Source: JACKAQ01 sp965227145 (GTDB lineage Bacteria; Calditrichota; Calditrichia; RBG-13-44-9; J075). Taken from it: a DNA stretch of 64,000 nucleotides. A program made the translations under genes and the position numbers. The notes under the pieces were generated by a model, which was not told where the DNA came from, ran no database searches, and saw only the letters and a list, made by a program, of their open reading frames with translations. The stretch covers positions 2,170,001 to 2,234,000 of the forward strand of contig OZ245730.1 in the NCBI GenBank assembly GCA_965227145.1, in the 5' to 3' direction. This document shows, piece after piece, positions 8,723-16,268 of this stretch (within the stretch, counting starts at the first letter, position 1; every line of letters begins with the position of its first letter).

Positions 8723-9175
8723 ATGGCTGACAACTTATCTCCAAAAATTCGTAGCAAGATAATGTCCAGTATCAAAGGTAAGGATACAAAACCAGAAATG
8801 TTGGTTAGGAAGGGATTACATGCACTTGGATACCGTTTCCGTTTGCATTATTCCAATTTACCTGGGAGACCGGATCTTGTCTTGAAGAAATATAATGCTG
8901 TTATTTTCGTGAATGGTTGCTTCTGGCATGGACATGATTGTTATATCTTCAAGCTGCCGACATCAAGAATTGAGTTTTGGGAGAAAAAAATATGCAAAAA
9001 CAAGATTCGTGATAATAAGAAAAAATCAGAATTAAAAAACCTTGGCTGGCGAATAGCAGTGATATGGGAATGTTCTTTGGTGGGTAAAATGAGACTAGAT
9101 TATACTAGATTGATCAATACTATTGCTGAATGGCTTGAATCGGAAGTGATGTATTTTGATTCTTCAGAACTATAA
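8723..9175 (+). CDS. vsr: Very short patch repair (Vsr) endonuclease
   Basis: DNA mismatch endonuclease that nicks 5' of the T in T:G mismatches formed when 5-methylcytosine deaminates, so it protects sites methylated by a C5 methyltransferase. The 150-residue protein aligns over the whole family: the IMSSIKGKDTKPE opening, D51 in GRPDLV (catalytic metal ligand), and the IFVNGCFWHGHDC block with H69 and H71. The start is ATG 8723 with GGAA upstream; a longer open frame to the left is not coding. The gene faces the cytosine methyltransferase operon and stops 6 bp from the caspase-like gene, a typical companion arrangement. Confidence 0.93.
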   Translation: MADNLSPKIRSKIMSSIKGKDTKPEMLVRKGLHALGYRFRLHYSNLPGRPDLVLKKYNAVIFVNGCFWHGHDCYIFKLPTSRIEFWEKKICKNKIRDNKKKSELKNLGWRIAVIWECSLVGKMRLDYTRLINTIAEWLESEVMYFDSSEL

Positions 9176-9181
9176 ATATTT

Positions 9182-9874
9182 CTATTCTATTACTTTTAAA
9201 TTTAAATCCCCATCAATTACCATATCTGTAACTACTTGTTTTATAAAGTTTGCAACTCGTCTTCTGTTTTTAAAATTGCTATTTTTAAGTATCATTGACG
9301 AGTATTGTTTATTTGCTTGGAGTTTCATTAGCTTGGTTAATAACTTAAATGGGACCTCATTTTCCAAACAAAATAACATAGTGGATTTTAATAATTTTGC
9401 TAATTCATGTTTTGAGTGATTGGTAATTCTTTTTTGAGTATTACTAGAAGATAATATATGATTTTCGTCGTCAAATCTAACGTTTCCAAAACCAACAAAA
9501 ACCTTGGCTTCTGCCTCTATGGCCATTTTCAATAGGTTCTTATTTGAGTTACATGCAAAACATATCACTTTTTTATTTTTTAGAATATTAATATTATGCT
9601 TATTTATAAACCTACTTTTATGGTAAGAAATATTATCTTTATCAACATAATTGCACCCGTCAAGATAACTCGTGCCTCCATGACACATAAAAAATATTAA
9701 GTCATTTTCACTGGCCTCCTTAATCCTGGATATGCACTTATTGTGTGAAATATCGCTATTTTTAAGTTTTAAATAATGTGTATTTTGTGGATATACTTTT
9801 TTTATATCCTTGATTACTTTTGACAAGAACTGCAAGTCACGATCAATTGGGTGAATAAAGAATAGTGAATTCAT
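9182..9874 (-). CDS. Caspase/CHAT-like cysteine peptidase, predicted effector
   Basis: A 230-residue protein with the core pattern of clan CD (caspase-like, CHAT) peptidases: a hydrophobic strand ending in the catalytic histidine (LIFFMCHGG, H65) and a second strand ending in the catalytic cysteine (KVICFACNS, C108; C105 is a less likely choice), then a glycine-rich strand (AKVFVGFG). The region after residue 150 is helical and may bind a partner or substrate. It is the last gene of a four-gene minus-strand operon; its ATG overlaps the stop of the receiver gene (ATGA), implying translational coupling. It is inferred to be a protease triggered by the upstream signalling proteins. It is AT-rich like the rest of the operon. 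Confidence 0.72.
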   Translation of the reverse strand: MNSLFFIHPIDRDLQFLSKVIKDIKKVYPQNTHYLKLKNSDISHNKCISRIKEASENDLIFFMCHGGTSYLDGCNYVDKDNISYHKSRFINKHNINILKNKKVICFACNSNKNLLKMAIEAEAKVFVGFGNVRFDDENHILSSSNTQKRITNHSKHELAKLLKSTMLFCLENEVPFKLLTKLMKLQANKQYSSMILKNSNFKNRRRVANFIKQVVTDMVIDGDLNLKVIE

Positions 9875-10545
9875 TTCTCTGTATGGAGGTTTATGTAATT
9901 TGAAATATAATTTTCCGTGATATCATTAATTATTTTTTTTCCAAGATCCGTTTTCATACGAATAGCTATTGCTAGTTCTCCTAACGACTTATTATTTAAT
10001 TCTTTGTCTGGATGATTGAAGACTAAGTCTGGAAAATTATAAAATTCATTTTCTATCATTTGCTCGCATGTCGGATTGTTAATATATTTTTCGATTGCTT
10101 CACCCATTTTGTCGCGACTTACAAATTCAGCAATACGGGTTGATAAAATAATTCTAAGTGGCTCTTCACCTTGTTTTTTCCCCTGATCCTTCAAAAGGTA
10201 TTCAACTGCTTCTCTAATTAATCCGGAGTATAGGAATATAATACAGGATTTATTGTGCATACGAATAAACTCGGCTAACTTAAATGCAACACTTTTGTCT
10301 TCACTTCCCCACCTATAATCTAATGCTATTAAATCGATTTTGTCTTTTAAATGATTTTTTTCAAGAAAATTCGAAAATTCTTTTAATCCTTTTTCTAATT
10401 CTTTCGGAAATTTATCAAGATGTTTTAAGGGATTTATTAGGTTGTACTCAAGTGAGATACCAAATTTCCTTTTTAAGCTTGAGGATATCACTTTTAAGGG
10501 AGCATTAATATCCTCATCATCGATTACTAGAATTCGTTTATCCAT
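9871..10545 (-). CDS. Receiver-domain (response regulator) protein
   Basis: The N-terminal half is a CheY-like receiver: acidic pair D9-D10 after the first strand (RILVIDDED), phospho-acceptor D76 (DLIALDYRWG) and switch serine S107 (IIFLYSG). A long insertion of about 30 residues lies between the first helix and the phospho-acceptor strand, longer than in a standard receiver. The last 95 residues (from about 130) are helical with no DNA-binding motif, so it is unlikely to be a transcription factor. ATG at 10545 is preferred over a TTG nine bases upstream; either way the gene overlaps the end of the kinase gene. The predicted role is to relay phosphate from the kinase to the caspase-like protein. 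Confidence 0.75.
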   Translation of the reverse strand: MDKRILVIDDEDINAPLKVISSSLKRKFGISLEYNLINPLKHLDKFPKELEKGLKEFSNFLEKNHLKDKIDLIALDYRWGSEDKSVAFKLAEFIRMHNKSCIIFLYSGLIREAVEYLLKDQGKKQGEEPLRIILSTRIAEFVSRDKMGEAIEKYINNPTCEQMIENEFYNFPDLVFNHPDKELNNKSLGELAIAIRMKTDLGKKIINDITENYISNYINLHTEK

Positions 10546-13039
10546 TTTCCCCAAACACTAACTCAAAAGTTGCACCTTTTAGGACAATACCATTACCTAG
10601 GTAACGTATATTGCCACCAATTTTATTCATCAAATCTAAACAAGTATATAATCCTATTCCGGATCCGTCAGTTGTCGTTATGCCTAATTCAAAAATATGA
10701 TCTGAAACAGATTTCTTTACCCCAATTCCATCATCAGAAAAAAGCATTATCAAATTACTGTTTTTGATTTCAAGATCAATTTGGGCAAATTTTGAAGATG
10801 CTTTCTTGGAGTTAGAAATTAGGTTGTCAAGTATAATTGATAATTCCAAGACACTAAATCTAGTAATATAAGTTAGATCTTTGCCGTTTACTTTTATGTC
10901 CAATATTCTTTCTTTAAAAATATTTTCGTATTCTTCAATATATTCGACTATGTAGCCAACAAGATCCATCAAATCAGTTGAAGCGATTTCATTAAAATTT
11001 GAATGTGTTACTAGATCGCTAATTTTCAGTATTTTGTCTGAGCTGAGTTTGATAGAGCTAAGTTTTGACGAAATTGATTTTTTATCTAGTTTTTGCTCAT
11101 TGATTTCAGAAAGAAGCAATATCACATTTGAATTTATTTCAACAGTTTCATATTTTATATGGTGTATTAACCCCAAAGCCTCCTTTGTAAGCTCCTTTGA
11201 AGTTGCTTGAAGAAATAAGTTCTTTTTTTTCTCAATTTCTAATTGGACTTTATTGCGGGATGATTCTTTCTCGGCATTTAACCGTCTTTTGCGTTCCTCC
11301 TCAAAATTTAACTGAGCGACACGTCTTTCATTCTCTTTTTTGTCAAGAATTTTTTTTACTTTGTGTATAGCATTTTGTGTACTAGTGTCAAGAATTTCTG
11401 AATCGAATTTTTGGAAATCTTCAAAGACCTTTTCGAATTTTTCTCGTTCTTCCTCAACTAAAGTTTCAATGATAGATGCGTTTATTTTTAGACTAATAAT
11501 ATTTGATGGATTAGTATTTATAATGGAGAAAAGTGCTTTCACAATTCTCTTATCTTTAGCATCCTGGCTTTCACTATACACTTCATCATCAGGAGAGAAA
11601 ACCCAGTTTTCCGATTCTACTTTTTTCGTAAAATTGCGAATATTCACACCTATATCAACGTCCTCGTCATCGTCGTAAGTATATTTGACAGTAACTTTAT
11701 CCCAGTCAAGCCCGTCTACAACAAATTTTTCCAGTCTTCTTAGTATTTTAAAAAAGAACTCTTTAGTTAATATATTGAAATACTCATTTTTTTCAACTCC
11801 CTCTCTATTAGAAATTTGCCTGAAGTGATCCTCGTTATCTAAAACTTCAACCCGGCCAACTAATTCTCTTGTTCCAAGATTTCTAGCATAACTTTGTACT
11901 TTCCGTGTTTCAAGACCTAGCCAATCATTTCCCTCATCACCATAAGGAGTTATTCGAAAACCGTTTATAAACAGGAAAATAGATCCAAAGTCTTTAGTTC
12001 TTATACCAGATTGTGTTGCAAAATATATTTTTGCATATCTATTCATGAAGTATAGAACTAGCTTGATATTTTTAAGTCGGCTTTCAAACGGATTTATTTC
12101 AACCAGGTTGAATATTTCTCTTCCTTTATCTTGCAAAACAGTAGTGATTGTTTTCCCATCATGACTTATCTCAGATTCTATGCTTGTAGTTGTAAAATCT
12201 AGTTTGTCGAATATCCTGTTTTTTATTTCACCATTTATTCTTTCATTAGCAGGACTAAGTTGATCATCTTTAATAAAATCCAAGGCATGCACCCAAATAC
12301 TAAAGCTGTCCTGCTTAAAGGCTTGGTTGGGATTAATCATTTTTTCAAGATAATTCCTTAATTCTAGTAATTTGCTTTTATTCCATTCTGGATCTTTCTT
12401 TTTTTCATTACTTTCATAGTATGTCCAGAGATTTCTAAGCATGCTAATTTCTAAAATCGTACCAGAATCAAAAAGCTCATATCCAGTAAGCTCTTCAAAA
12501 GAAGTTTGCTCTATTTTCTTGACTTCAATATCTACATTTTGAATCTCTAGATTAGCATCACCCTCAATTTCAAAGTCTTGCCAGTCTATTTTAAGATGAT
12601 AAATATCATTATCTTTTTTTCGTGTATAGATATCAAGAAATCTTCCAAGGCGGTCACATGAAAATCTTCCTATACCTTTTGCACCAGCAATTAACCTTCC
12701 AAACTCTTCATGCTTTCTCTTCTTTTCCGAATAGGCTATGTTTAACCACTTGGTTCGTATATCAAAACCTGACATACCTTTCCCAAAATCCTGAATAATA
12801 ATCTTGGATGTTTTTTTTAGGAGTTCTCCGTAATCCTCCGCGGAATTATTTACTTTATTAATCAAGGAATCTGTATTATGCTTTAGATTCTTAAATATAA
12901 TATTTACTAATTTGGAATTAGCGTCGAATGAATTTTTTACCAATTCAAGCACAGCAATATTATCATTGGTAATTAAGTCTTTTCCAATAATACTTTTTAG
13001 TAATACATGTGTTTTAAAATGGTATCTTGTATTGGACAT
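10538..13039 (-). CDS. Dual GHKL protein: MORC/Hsp90-like ATPase fused to histidine kinase
   Basis: An 833-residue protein with two separate GHKL ATP sites. The N-terminal one has E32-LVKN36-SFDA40 (N box), D84-FGKGM89 (G1) and GAKGIG near 119-124 (G2), like MORC, MutL and Hsp90 ATPases. A middle region (about 150-560) follows as the transducer-like domain, then a charged coiled coil (about 570-610, EEERKRRLNAEKESSRN). The C-terminal part looks like a histidine kinase: LGLIHHIKYE at about 622-631 (candidate phospho-histidine H626/H627), N box ILDNLISNS near 736-744, SDDGIGV near 768 and GSGIGLYTC near 792. The start has AAGGAA nine bases upstream and lies 1 bp after the methyltransferase stop. 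It overlaps the receiver gene. Confidence 0.8.
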   Translation of the reverse strand: MSNTRYHFKTHVLLKSIIGKDLITNDNIAVLELVKNSFDANSKLVNIIFKNLKHNTDSLINKVNNSAEDYGELLKKTSKIIIQDFGKGMSGFDIRTKWLNIAYSEKKRKHEEFGRLIAGAKGIGRFSCDRLGRFLDIYTRKKDNDIYHLKIDWQDFEIEGDANLEIQNVDIEVKKIEQTSFEELTGYELFDSGTILEISMLRNLWTYYESNEKKKDPEWNKSKLLELRNYLEKMINPNQAFKQDSFSIWVHALDFIKDDQLSPANERINGEIKNRIFDKLDFTTTSIESEISHDGKTITTVLQDKGREIFNLVEINPFESRLKNIKLVLYFMNRYAKIYFATQSGIRTKDFGSIFLFINGFRITPYGDEGNDWLGLETRKVQSYARNLGTRELVGRVEVLDNEDHFRQISNREGVEKNEYFNILTKEFFFKILRRLEKFVVDGLDWDKVTVKYTYDDDEDVDIGVNIRNFTKKVESENWVFSPDDEVYSESQDAKDKRIVKALFSIINTNPSNIISLKINASIIETLVEEEREKFEKVFEDFQKFDSEILDTSTQNAIHKVKKILDKKENERRVAQLNFEEERKRRLNAEKESSRNKVQLEIEKKKNLFLQATSKELTKEALGLIHHIKYETVEINSNVILLLSEINEQKLDKKSISSKLSSIKLSSDKILKISDLVTHSNFNEIASTDLMDLVGYIVEYIEEYENIFKERILDIKVNGKDLTYITRFSVLELSIILDNLISNSKKASSKFAQIDLEIKNSNLIMLFSDDGIGVKKSVSDHIFELGITTTDGSGIGLYTCLDLMNKIGGNIRYLGNGIVLKGATFELVFGENG

Positions 13040-13040
13040 A

Positions 13041-14240
13041 TTATAAAATTTCCTTTAAAACAATACCGCATTGTTCAGCAAACAATGGTGGAATTGCATT
13101 GCCAACCTGTGTGTATCTCGGGACTTCAACAGTCCTTTCCTTGCCACCAGTCGTGTATTTCCCCCGGAACTTGAACCAATCCGGGAATGATTGAAGCCTG
13201 GCAAGTTCCCTTACAGTCAATATCCTTGGTTCAGCATAGTGTATGTAGTCATCGGGAAGGGAGGTAACCGTTGGGCTAGGCTTGCTACTATCAAGTAGTA
13301 CTACATTGCTTTTTTTTGTCCTGAATTCCAGATCCAGAACCTTGGCTGTGTTTTTGCCTGGTGTTGCATTTTGCAATATGTGATTGAATTTCTTTCTTGT
13401 TGCTTCACGATGATTTGCAAACCGGTGGCTATCTACTGGTTTGCCATTTGCGTTTGTTTTAATCCGCATCAATTTTTGGAAGTTAGAATTCGGTAACGAA
13501 TACTTGCCAGCCTTGAATCCTCTTGAATCATCACTATCCTCAATCCCATTTGACTTAAGAAGATCGGAAATGGCATCCTCTACTGTATTATCCGGTCCTA
13601 AACCCCTTGATTCCAGAAATTTAGACTTGTTTTTATCAAGTAACTCAAAAAATTCCTTAGGGTTATTATCCTTAAAACCTACAAGGATAAACCGTTCCCT
13701 TTTTTGGGGAACACCATATCCTGAAAAGTCAACTACCTTCCCATAAACAGAATATCCAAGTTCTTTTTCAAGTCTCTCCCAGATATATCTAGAATATGGG
13801 ATACTGCGATTGTTCTCTCTCTTGAATCCGGTAGTGAACCCCTTGACATTCTCGAATAACAGGCTTTTAGGCTGGGTTATCTTGATAAACTCGATATATG
13901 AATTTACTAGTTTGTTACGGTGGTCATCCTCATTCCTCTTGCCGGCAGTAGAGAATCCCTGGCAAGGTGGCCCCCCTGCAACCAAGTCAACTTTACCCTT
14001 CAGTGCTGAGAGTGAATCATGGTGATTATTTATCACTTGGTTGATTTCAAGCTCTTTGCAGGGTAACCATGATGGCCAATTAAAATGGTTAATGTTAGAA
14101 ATGAGGTTGAACCCAAGTGTATCAAATGCATGGGGACTTTTTTCGATGGCAAAAAGACCATGCCATCCAGACTGGTATAAACCAAGCGATAATCCACCAC
14201 ATCCGGCAAAGAGATCTATATAGGTATAACTATTGTTCAT
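13041..14240 (-). CDS. DNA (cytosine-5-)-methyltransferase
   Basis: Transfers methyl from S-adenosylmethionine to C5 of cytosine in a specific DNA site. All main motifs are present: DLFAGCGGLSLG (motif I, residues 9-20), GGPPCQGFS with the nucleophile C93 (IV), LLFENV with E130 (VI), QKRERFILVG near 179-188 (VIII), a variable target-recognition region, and RELARLQSFPDWF and QVGNAIPP near the C-terminus (IX, X). It is full length at 399 residues. ATG 14240 is preferred over GTG 14246. It is the first gene of the operon with the dual GHKL protein, receiver and caspase-like genes; no restriction endonuclease gene is adjacent. The matching Vsr gene lies at the far end. Confidence 0.95.
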   Translation of the reverse strand: MNNSYTYIDLFAGCGGLSLGLYQSGWHGLFAIEKSPHAFDTLGFNLISNINHFNWPSWLPCKELEINQVINNHHDSLSALKGKVDLVAGGPPCQGFSTAGKRNEDDHRNKLVNSYIEFIKITQPKSLLFENVKGFTTGFKRENNRSIPYSRYIWERLEKELGYSVYGKVVDFSGYGVPQKRERFILVGFKDNNPKEFFELLDKNKSKFLESRGLGPDNTVEDAISDLLKSNGIEDSDDSRGFKAGKYSLPNSNFQKLMRIKTNANGKPVDSHRFANHREATRKKFNHILQNATPGKNTAKVLDLEFRTKKSNVVLLDSSKPSPTVTSLPDDYIHYAEPRILTVRELARLQSFPDWFKFRGKYTTGGKERTVEVPRYTQVGNAIPPLFAEQCGIVLKEIL

Positions 14241-14282
14241 TCGCACTAACCAAATCTTGTTTTCCCGTTATTTTTAGGTGGA

Positions 14283-14320
14283 ATATAAGCTATAGGTTGT
14301 TTATTCACAACGGCTTATAT
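14283..14320. promoter_or_regulatory. Two-part dyad upstream of the methyltransferase operon
   Basis: Left arm ATATAAGC (14283-14290) plus GTTGT (14296-14300) pairs with ACAAC (14307-14311) plus GCTTATAT (14313-14320). The dyad lies 40-80 bp upstream of the methyltransferase start, where an operator or leader hairpin would act. The operon has no adjacent controller gene, so the binding factor, if any, is unknown; the methyltransferase itself could autoregulate. Function is inferred from position only. Confidence 0.4.
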
Positions 14321-14622
14321 AGATTGTTCCAATTGAGCTAGTTGGTTATCTTTCCTGCAACTGATAAAATATTGGCTTAATGATTCGATTAAAATAAATC
14401 CAGTTTTGTGTGCAATAATGTAATAACATTATCAATCTCGATAACATATCTGCACAATTCAAGTCAAAAGCTAAATCCAGAATATTCAACAAATCGATAT
14501 TTCAAGACTTTAGGAAATTGAATTTCTTTAAGGAATGAATGAAATATAAGGAGTAACCAATAACAAAAAAATAGCTTTTTAGGAAAAATTCCTACGAAAA
14601 TGTAGATGGGTGATATTTATGT

Positions 14623-14754
14623 TTATGCAAGCTGCCTTTTTGAAGAATAATTTGTGGAAATTTCCCGGGAATTAGTGTGTTCGGTATCCTGTTGTGGGTT
14701 AAAGAATCTGTAATCAGTATCCCAAACTCCAAAATCTTGCCCCTCATTATACAT
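14623..14754 (-). CDS. Small unassigned open frame (43 codons)
   Basis: ATG at 14754 opens a 43-codon frame whose product (beginning MYNEGQDFGVWDTDYRFF) has a protein-like mix of aromatic and acidic residues rather than the lysine/isoleucine/asparagine bias of random AT-rich DNA. The frame remains open upstream to a TTG seven codons earlier. No good ribosome site is visible. It may be the remnant of a longer gene lost when the AT-rich block was acquired. No family is recognised. Confidence 0.2.
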   Translation of the reverse strand: MYNEGQDFGVWDTDYRFFNPQQDTEHTNSREISTNYSSKRQLA

Positions 14755-14854
14755 GTAAAAGGGAATAAAATCCAAAAATGGTCATATTTAGAATGTGTTA
14801 TCCCGGAAAAATAATAACACTATCACAGGATTGTGCTTGGAAGCATTTATTGAA

Positions 14855-14890
14855 TTAAAAAAAATCAGCCGAACAAATGCCCGGCTGATT
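14855..14890 (-). terminator. Rho-independent terminator
   Basis: On the minus strand, AATCAGCCG and CGGCTGATT (14890-14882 and 14871-14863) form a 9-bp stem around a 10-base loop, followed by a run of eight T. It lies 45 bp past the stop of the gene at 14936-15577 and closes that transcript. Confidence 0.85.
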
Positions 14891-14935
14891 TGAGGATGAT
14901 ACTATGCCTGCAGTATCAATAATGTGTTTGGCGGG

Positions 14936-15577
14936 TTAGCGCGGCCAGCGGCTTTTGAACAAGGCCTGCTTGTCCGGGTCGTTCTTGAACACCAGTCGCC
15001 CGATTTCATTCACGCGGTTGGTGGTTTCGTAAATCTCGTCCAGTTGTTTGTAGCGTTTGCGGTTGCCGGCGTTTTTGGCCGCTTTTTTCAGTTCCTGCTG
15101 TGCTTCTGCTTCGCGCATTTGGGTGAGCAGGGTGCGTCCGGCGGCAATCACTTCCGGGGTTTGACCGGCGGCAGTCAGCGCGTCCTGATACTGTTCCGCC
15201 AGGCTGAGCAGCACTTCCATCACCGCTGCCATGCGGGTTTCGCTGGTCCGCGCCGCCTGGAATGCCTTGTTCGGGAATGTGTCACTTTGGGGCGACTTCC
15301 GGCCAAACACAAACTTCAGCCGGGTTTGTAACGCCTTGCCCCAGTCGTAACACGCGTCGATCGCGGAATTTTTGTTTCCGGTCAGGTTTTTCTGACCGAG
15401 CAACAGCACCGGCCCGGATGGCAGCGCCGCAGCGGTTTCAATGCTGGTTTCAAACGCGGTCAGCACTTCGGCGGTAATACCAAAACCGTTCAGGTCCGCG
15501 ACATTTTCACGGGCATTGGCAAGCGTCACCCGTGCAATTGAGTAAATAACTTCGTCCGGATACTTGGGTCGTATCAT
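14936..15577 (-). CDS. Hypothetical helical protein
   Basis: A 213-residue soluble, mostly helical protein with a basic C-terminus. It has an excellent ribosome site (GGAAAGGAGAG, 6 bases before ATG) and its own terminator, so it is a well-defined single-gene transcript. A central TSETRMAAVMEVLLSLAEQYQDAL segment could pack as a four-helix bundle. No family or catalytic motif is recognised. It is GC-rich, in contrast to the AT-rich operon on its right-hand 3' side, and so probably marks the edge of the acquired block. Confidence 0.7.
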   Translation of the reverse strand: MIRPKYPDEVIYSIARVTLANARENVADLNGFGITAEVLTAFETSIETAAALPSGPVLLLGQKNLTGNKNSAIDACYDWGKALQTRLKFVFGRKSPQSDTFPNKAFQAARTSETRMAAVMEVLLSLAEQYQDALTAAGQTPEVIAAGRTLLTQMREAEAQQELKKAAKNAGNRKRYKQLDEIYETTNRVNEIGRLVFKNDPDKQALFKSRWPR

Positions 15578-16268
15578 CGAACTCTCCTTTCCCTGGATTG
15601 GTTTAACTTGAGTGTATTGTAAAGGGTTTCCCTATCCTAAATTACTATGTCATTTATATTCGTTTTTGGGAAACAATACTTTAGATACTAAAAAGCAATT
15701 TTTCGGATTTTTTTTGCGGAGCCATACCATACCGGTGGTTGTCTTGCCGGGGAGAAGCGACGATGTATCTGTTTTTCAGACCATCATCAGCATATTCCTA
15801 ACCGGTTAATGACTGATGTTACGCAGTTTTTCATCATTCCGGAAGCTGCCCGGAACATCCGGTTTGTGCTGTGACCGGAACATCGGGGTGTTCCATTGTT
15901 ATTAATCCGTGAATTAAGTTGAGAATAAGATGTGTTGTTAAAACAAATCGTTTTTGTTTTAACCGCTGGTTACATGGTGAATCATAATTTCAACGAACCA
16001 GCATCCTGAGTAGCCCGAAACGGGCGTATCGAGGGGGGCGGTCAATCAATGAAATCCCGCACCCTTCGATACACGCCTTCGGCGTTACTCAGGATGCTGG
16101 TTCCGAGATATTTTTTAACCACCGCGTAACATCAGTTATTAATATAATAATTAGAATCGGACAATAAAGTGGTGTATATTGATGTAACATTCGACTGCTT
16201 TAGTGAAGCAAACAGAGTAAATTCGAAATAGATTTCCAATATCAACTAAATACAAGGCACGAACTGAG
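15578..16268. other. Intergenic region with long inverted repeat
   Basis: Holds a diverged GGAACATCGGGGTGTTCC unit (about 15878-15896) and a long inverted repeat at 15995-16103. No gene is supported. The promoter of the divergent minus-strand gene and that of the response regulator must lie in this stretch, but no confident boxes were identified. Confidence 0.6.
15995..16103. repeat. Long inverted repeat GAACCAGCATCCTGAGTA
   Basis: The left arm begins GAACCAGCATCCTGAGTA at 15995 and runs through CGTATCGAGGG to about 16036; the right arm (about 16069-16103) is its reverse complement, CCCTTCGATACACG to TACTCAGGATGCTGGTTC. Each arm also has an inner small palindrome (GCCCGAAACGGGC; CGCCTTCGGCG). 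It would form a long hairpin and may be a two-copy intergenic repeat inserted head to head. Confidence 0.8.

Larger units (their letters stand above)
14241..14935. other. AT-rich intergenic region upstream of the methyltransferase operon
   Basis: About 690 bp, strongly AT-rich, between the operon and the next minus-strand gene. It contains the dyad at 14283-14320, one small minus-strand open frame at 14623-14754 and the terminator at 14855-14890. Nothing else was recognised; no inverted terminal repeats or attachment-site duplication were seen. Confidence 0.6.

Noticed and set aside
9156..9419. Plus-strand frame of 87 codons over the caspase-like gene
   Set aside because: It is antisense to a gene with catalytic-motif evidence and operon coupling, and has a low-complexity composition typical of AT-rich shadow frames.
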